DNA of 8,719 nucleotides. It comes from Flavobacterium psychrophilum (GTDB taxonomy: Bacteria > Bacteroidota > Bacteroidia > Flavobacteriales > Flavobacteriaceae). The DNA is taken from NCBI GenBank assembly GCA_945866505.1, contig CAMBHH010000144.1, positions 1-8,719 of the forward strand. The letters run 5' to 3'. The translations under genes were made by a program, and so were the position numbers. The first letter of the stretch is position 1. The number at the start of each line of letters is the position of its first letter. The notes beneath the pieces are model-generated. The model ran no database searches and was not told the origin of the DNA. It was given only the letters and a program-made list of their open reading frames with translations. Positions 6,501-8,719 of this stretch are shown one piece after another.

Positions 6501-7700
6501 TTAAAAAACCTCTCCAATTTTTAAATAAACACTGGCATATTCTTTACTGAAGCCAAAGTCAAGGGCCACATTTAGTTTGGTATATTTATTGAATTTTAAT
6601 CGAACACCTGCGCCAGCGGCGGGTTGCCAGTGTATAAAATGTTGAGTGTCATATTGTGAAGCGGAAGTTGCATTAGCAAAGACAACACCACCAAGAAAAC
6701 CATTTTGGGTTAGGTTAAAACGATATTCAGATTCAAAAAAGAGCATAGCATTGCTTCGGTAGCGATCTTTTTCAAGTCCTCTTGAAGAACTTCCTGTGCC
6801 CGGTTCGGAACGGGTTGATGGCAAATCGAAATAAGGCACTTCGCCCGATAGGACGGTCCAATAATAGGAGCGTAAAGCGAGAACGCTTCGAGCATACTGA
6901 ATTGGAAAATATTTTCTAATATCAAAAAAAAGGGATTGCCATTTTGTGTCACTTCCTAAGCCCGGGTCGTTGTACAAATAGGTTACACTCGAATACATTC
7001 CTTCTTGGGGATTGTTTATGTTTTTTCTGTTGTCATAAACGATAGGAATTGTGATTCCAGAGGAAATGGATTTGTATTTTTTTCCTGCAATAAATTCTGG
7101 ATTATTTTTTATAAAATCGCTGTCTAGAATTTCGAGGTCATGATGTTCGTCAAATTGATATCCCAACCCAATGGCTAAATTAGGAAGAATTCCTTTGAGT
7201 ACATTTTGATGAAATCGAATTTGTTTTCCATCTACCAATGTTTCGTTGCTTTTAGAACTGTTTCCTCCCAAACCCCAAGTGTCCTGAGGATAGTTTAGAT
7301 AAAAATACTCGCCAACAAAATTCCAGCTGTTTTTCTTAAGCCAAATAGTAGGGTATAATTCGATTCCATATTGACCATTAAAAGAAATATAGGGGATTAA
7401 ATATATTGTAGAATTGTTTGTGTTCGTTTTGTCACCTAACAAAAATGTGGCATTAAAAGACGAGACAAGCACTCTTTCTCCTGCATTTTTGGTGTCGGTA
7501 GGAAAAAACGAAAAATTAACTTTCTTGTTTTCTGTTTTTTTTGGATTCGAATCGATTTTGAATAATCTTTTCAAATAGTCAATGCCATCCACTTGAACAA
7601 TCGTATCGTTTTGTTTATTGATGTAATAAGTGTTTTCATCTTGAGCTTTACCTTCAAGAATTATGAATAGAAGTAACAATAAAAGAAATTTACTTTTCAT
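6501..7700 (-). CDS. POTRA-less Omp85-superfamily outer-membrane barrel protein
   Basis: A 399-residue outer-membrane protein. Residues 1-19 are a signal peptide (ends EGKAQ). Residues about 21-60 are polar and too short for a POTRA domain. The rest is a beta barrel with alternating hydrophobic strands ending in Phe399. Omp85/BamA barrel hallmarks are visible: WGLGGN (142-147), YDNRKNINNPQEGMY (222-236) like the BamA strand-turn pattern, and SRGLEKDRYR (306-315), matching the conserved loop-6 RGx...RYR motif that packs inside the barrel, followed by an ESEYRF strand. Omp85 proteins insert or export proteins or lipids at the outer membrane, or act as surface antigens; a 'noNterm' group lacking POTRA domains is known mainly in Bacteroidota, with unclear function. 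No fused patatin or phosphatase domain is present. It lies 80 bases downstream of nadB on the same strand and may be read through from it; I see no convincing promoter of its own. Confidence 0.85.
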   Translation of the reverse strand: MKSKFLLLLLLFIILEGKAQDENTYYINKQNDTIVQVDGIDYLKRLFKIDSNPKKTENKKVNFSFFPTDTKNAGERVLVSSFNATFLLGDKTNTNNSTIYLIPYISFNGQYGIELYPTIWLKKNSWNFVGEYFYLNYPQDTWGLGGNSSKSNETLVDGKQIRFHQNVLKGILPNLAIGLGYQFDEHHDLEILDSDFIKNNPEFIAGKKYKSISSGITIPIVYDNRKNINNPQEGMYSSVTYLYNDPGLGSDTKWQSLFFDIRKYFPIQYARSVLALRSYYWTVLSGEVPYFDLPSTRSEPGTGSSSRGLEKDRYRSNAMLFFESEYRFNLTQNGFLGGVVFANATSASQYDTQHFIHWQPAAGAGVRLKFNKYTKLNVALDFGFSKEYASVYLKIGEVF

Positions 7701-7780
7701 TCATTACAATTTGTTAAAAATCAAATACATAAGATAATGCAAAAAAAAGTAGTTTGAATTATGGATAAATTCATAAAAAA
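7701..7780 (-). other. Short nadB to Omp85-protein spacer
   Basis: This spacer is A/T-rich. On the minus strand it holds a weak 5-bp inverted repeat (TTATG / CATAA), followed 8 bases later by a run of eight T's (complement of 7741-7748). That could be a leaky nadB terminator. A TGTATTTG (7 of 8 to TAnnTTTG) lies closer to the downstream gene but has no well-spaced TTG. Neither is firm enough to call separately. Confidence 0.25.
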
Positions 7781-8719
7781 TTATTTTACTGGATTTATTT
7801 TCACAAAACCACCTCGATTTTCATCTCTTTCGATAGATTGCTGAACGATTAAATTTCCAATAGTAATCAAATTTTGCAATTCGCACAAATCAGCATTAAT
7901 TTGATAATTGTTTATTTTTTCTTCGATTTCACTTTTCCAGATACTGAGTTTTTCTTTAGCTTTAAGTAAATCAGCATCATTGCGAACAATTCCCGCATTT
8001 TGACGCATCAAAAGCTGTAATTCTGCTTTTCTGTTAGCAACATAATCTGGATTGATAGCTGGTTTTGGAACTAATTTCCAATCCGTAACTTTGCCTTTAG
8101 GAGCATTTTTTTCGAAAGATGTTGACGCCAAATAATTAAATATTTTATCCGAATAAACTAAAGCTTCCAATAAGGAATTTGACGCTAATCTATTCGCTCC
8201 GTGTAATCCTGTTCGAGAACATTCGCCACAAGCAAATAAGTTTTCAACAGAAGTTTTCCCAGTTTTATCGACTACAATTCCGCCACAAAGATAATGTTGA
8301 GCAGGAACAACTGGAATCCAATCTTTTGCTAAATCTATTCCTTTCTTTTTGCAATGGTTGTAAATCATTGGAAAATGTTTGATAAAAGCTTCCATATCTA
8401 AATGGGTACAATCAAGGTAAACGCATTCGTCGCCTGATTTTTTGAGTTCTAAATCGATGCACTGAGATACAATATCGCGCGAAGCCAAGTCGCCTCTATC
8501 ATCATAATCCAGCATAAATCGATGGCCGTTTTTTGTTCGCAAATAAGCGCCAAAACCACGAACAGCTTCTGAAATTAAGAAGGATGTTCCAGTTGAAGCA
8601 TCATACAAAGCGGTGGGATGAAATTGAATAAATTCCATTTCTTTTATCACTGCTTTGGCTCTATAGGCCATTGCAATTCCATCGCCAGTGGCAATCACTG
8701 GATTTGTAGTATGACCATA
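7781..8719 (-). CDS. nadB: L-aspartate oxidase, C-terminal 312 residues (5' end outside the window)
   Basis: A flavoprotein that oxidises L-aspartate to iminoaspartate, which NadA condenses with dihydroxyacetone phosphate to quinolinate, the first steps of de novo NAD synthesis; cytosolic. The frame is open to the window edge (starting YGHTTNPVIATGDGIAMAYR), so about 200 N-terminal residues, including the Rossmann FAD site, are missing from view; the GTG at 8698 is internal. Visible hallmarks are EFIQFHPTALYD, LISEAVRGFGAYL with the conserved active-site arginine, LASRDIVSQCIDLEL, VPAQHYLCGGIVVDKTGKTS, and FACGECSRTGLHGANRLASN followed by SLLEALVYSDK, the C-terminal FAD-contact signature. The end is the usual helical domain (MRQNAGIVRNDADLLKAKEKL). 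These features favour NadB over the related SdhA/FrdA. Nothing appears damaged. The stop at 7781-7783 is followed by the POTRA-less Omp85 gene on the same strand. Confidence 0.97.
   Translation of the reverse strand, partial: YGHTTNPVIATGDGIAMAYRAKAVIKEMEFIQFHPTALYDASTGTSFLISEAVRGFGAYLRTKNGHRFMLDYDDRGDLASRDIVSQCIDLELKKSGDECVYLDCTHLDMEAFIKHFPMIYNHCKKKGIDLAKDWIPVVPAQHYLCGGIVVDKTGKTSVENLFACGECSRTGLHGANRLASNSLLEALVYSDKIFNYLASTSFEKNAPKGKVTDWKLVPKPAINPDYVANRKAELQLLMRQNAGIVRNDADLLKAKEKLSIWKSEIEEKINNYQINADLCELQNLITIGNLIVQQSIERDENRGGFVKINPVK

Noticed and set aside
6496..6515. GGAGA / TCTCC inverted repeat followed by T's at the end of the receptor gene
   Set aside because: The stem is only 5 bp with a 10-base loop and overlaps the convergent gene's coding end; it is too weak to call a terminator.
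8179..8382. Open frame on the plus strand inside nadB
   Set aside because: It lies opposite the most conserved part of NadB (HGANRLASN region), so it is a shadow frame.
1..8719. Search for tRNA/rRNA genes, CRISPR arrays, insertion sequences or phage genes
   Set aside because: I saw no tRNA cloverleaf, no spaced direct repeats of CRISPR type, no transposase or integrase motifs and no terminal inverted repeats; almost the whole window is coding.

Overview
The window looks like chromosomal DNA of a member of the Bacteroidota, most likely the Flavobacteriaceae (Flavobacterium-like). The DNA is AT-rich. Start codons are preceded by A/T-rich stretches instead of clear Shine-Dalgarno sites. One promoter matches the Bacteroidota TTG / TAnnTTTG type. 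The protein set (lipoproteins, TonB-dependent receptor, POTRA-less Omp85 protein, Spy-like protein with a Bacteroidota flavour) also fits. This is pattern recognition only; no search was run.

Layout. (1) 1-2491, plus strand: the 3' end of a PLP enzyme of the ACC deaminase/D-cysteine desulfhydrase family, a glucosaminidase-LysM lipoprotein overlapping it by 14 bases, and hemL (glutamate-1-semialdehyde aminomutase). Just before the hemL ATG lies a tandem repeat of five evenly spaced CCC tracts, which is a G-quadruplex motif on the other strand. (2) 2509-2537: a strong bidirectional terminator between hemL and a convergent gene. (3) 2570-3016, minus strand: a small exported Spy/CpxP-like protein. 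(4) 3139-6496, plus strand: a three-gene cassette that I read as a copper acquisition locus. It encodes a small membrane or exported Cys/Met/His protein, a lipoprotein with two YtkA/FixH-like Met/His-rich repeats, and a TonB-dependent receptor. The receptor carries CxxxM and HxM motifs at spacing like the copper site of Pseudomonas OprC. Both junctions inside the cassette hold perfect hairpins. (5) 6501-8719, minus strand: an Omp85-superfamily barrel without POTRA domains, downstream of nadB (L-aspartate oxidase, cut by the window edge).

How the parts may work together. The edges are housekeeping: tetrapyrrole precursor synthesis, quinolinate/NAD synthesis, wall turnover and outer-membrane protein biology. 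The centre is the accessory and most interesting part. A copper-binding lipoprotein, whose residues after the lipid cysteine are acidic like a Bacteroidota surface-export signal, could pass copper to the OprC-like receptor, much as SusD serves SusC. The small Cys-rich protein could act on the periplasmic or inner-membrane side. The divergent Spy-like gene shares the 122-base control region and could be a linked envelope-stress chaperone. The motifs are directly visible; the copper assignment rests on known families; the coordinated pathway is inference.
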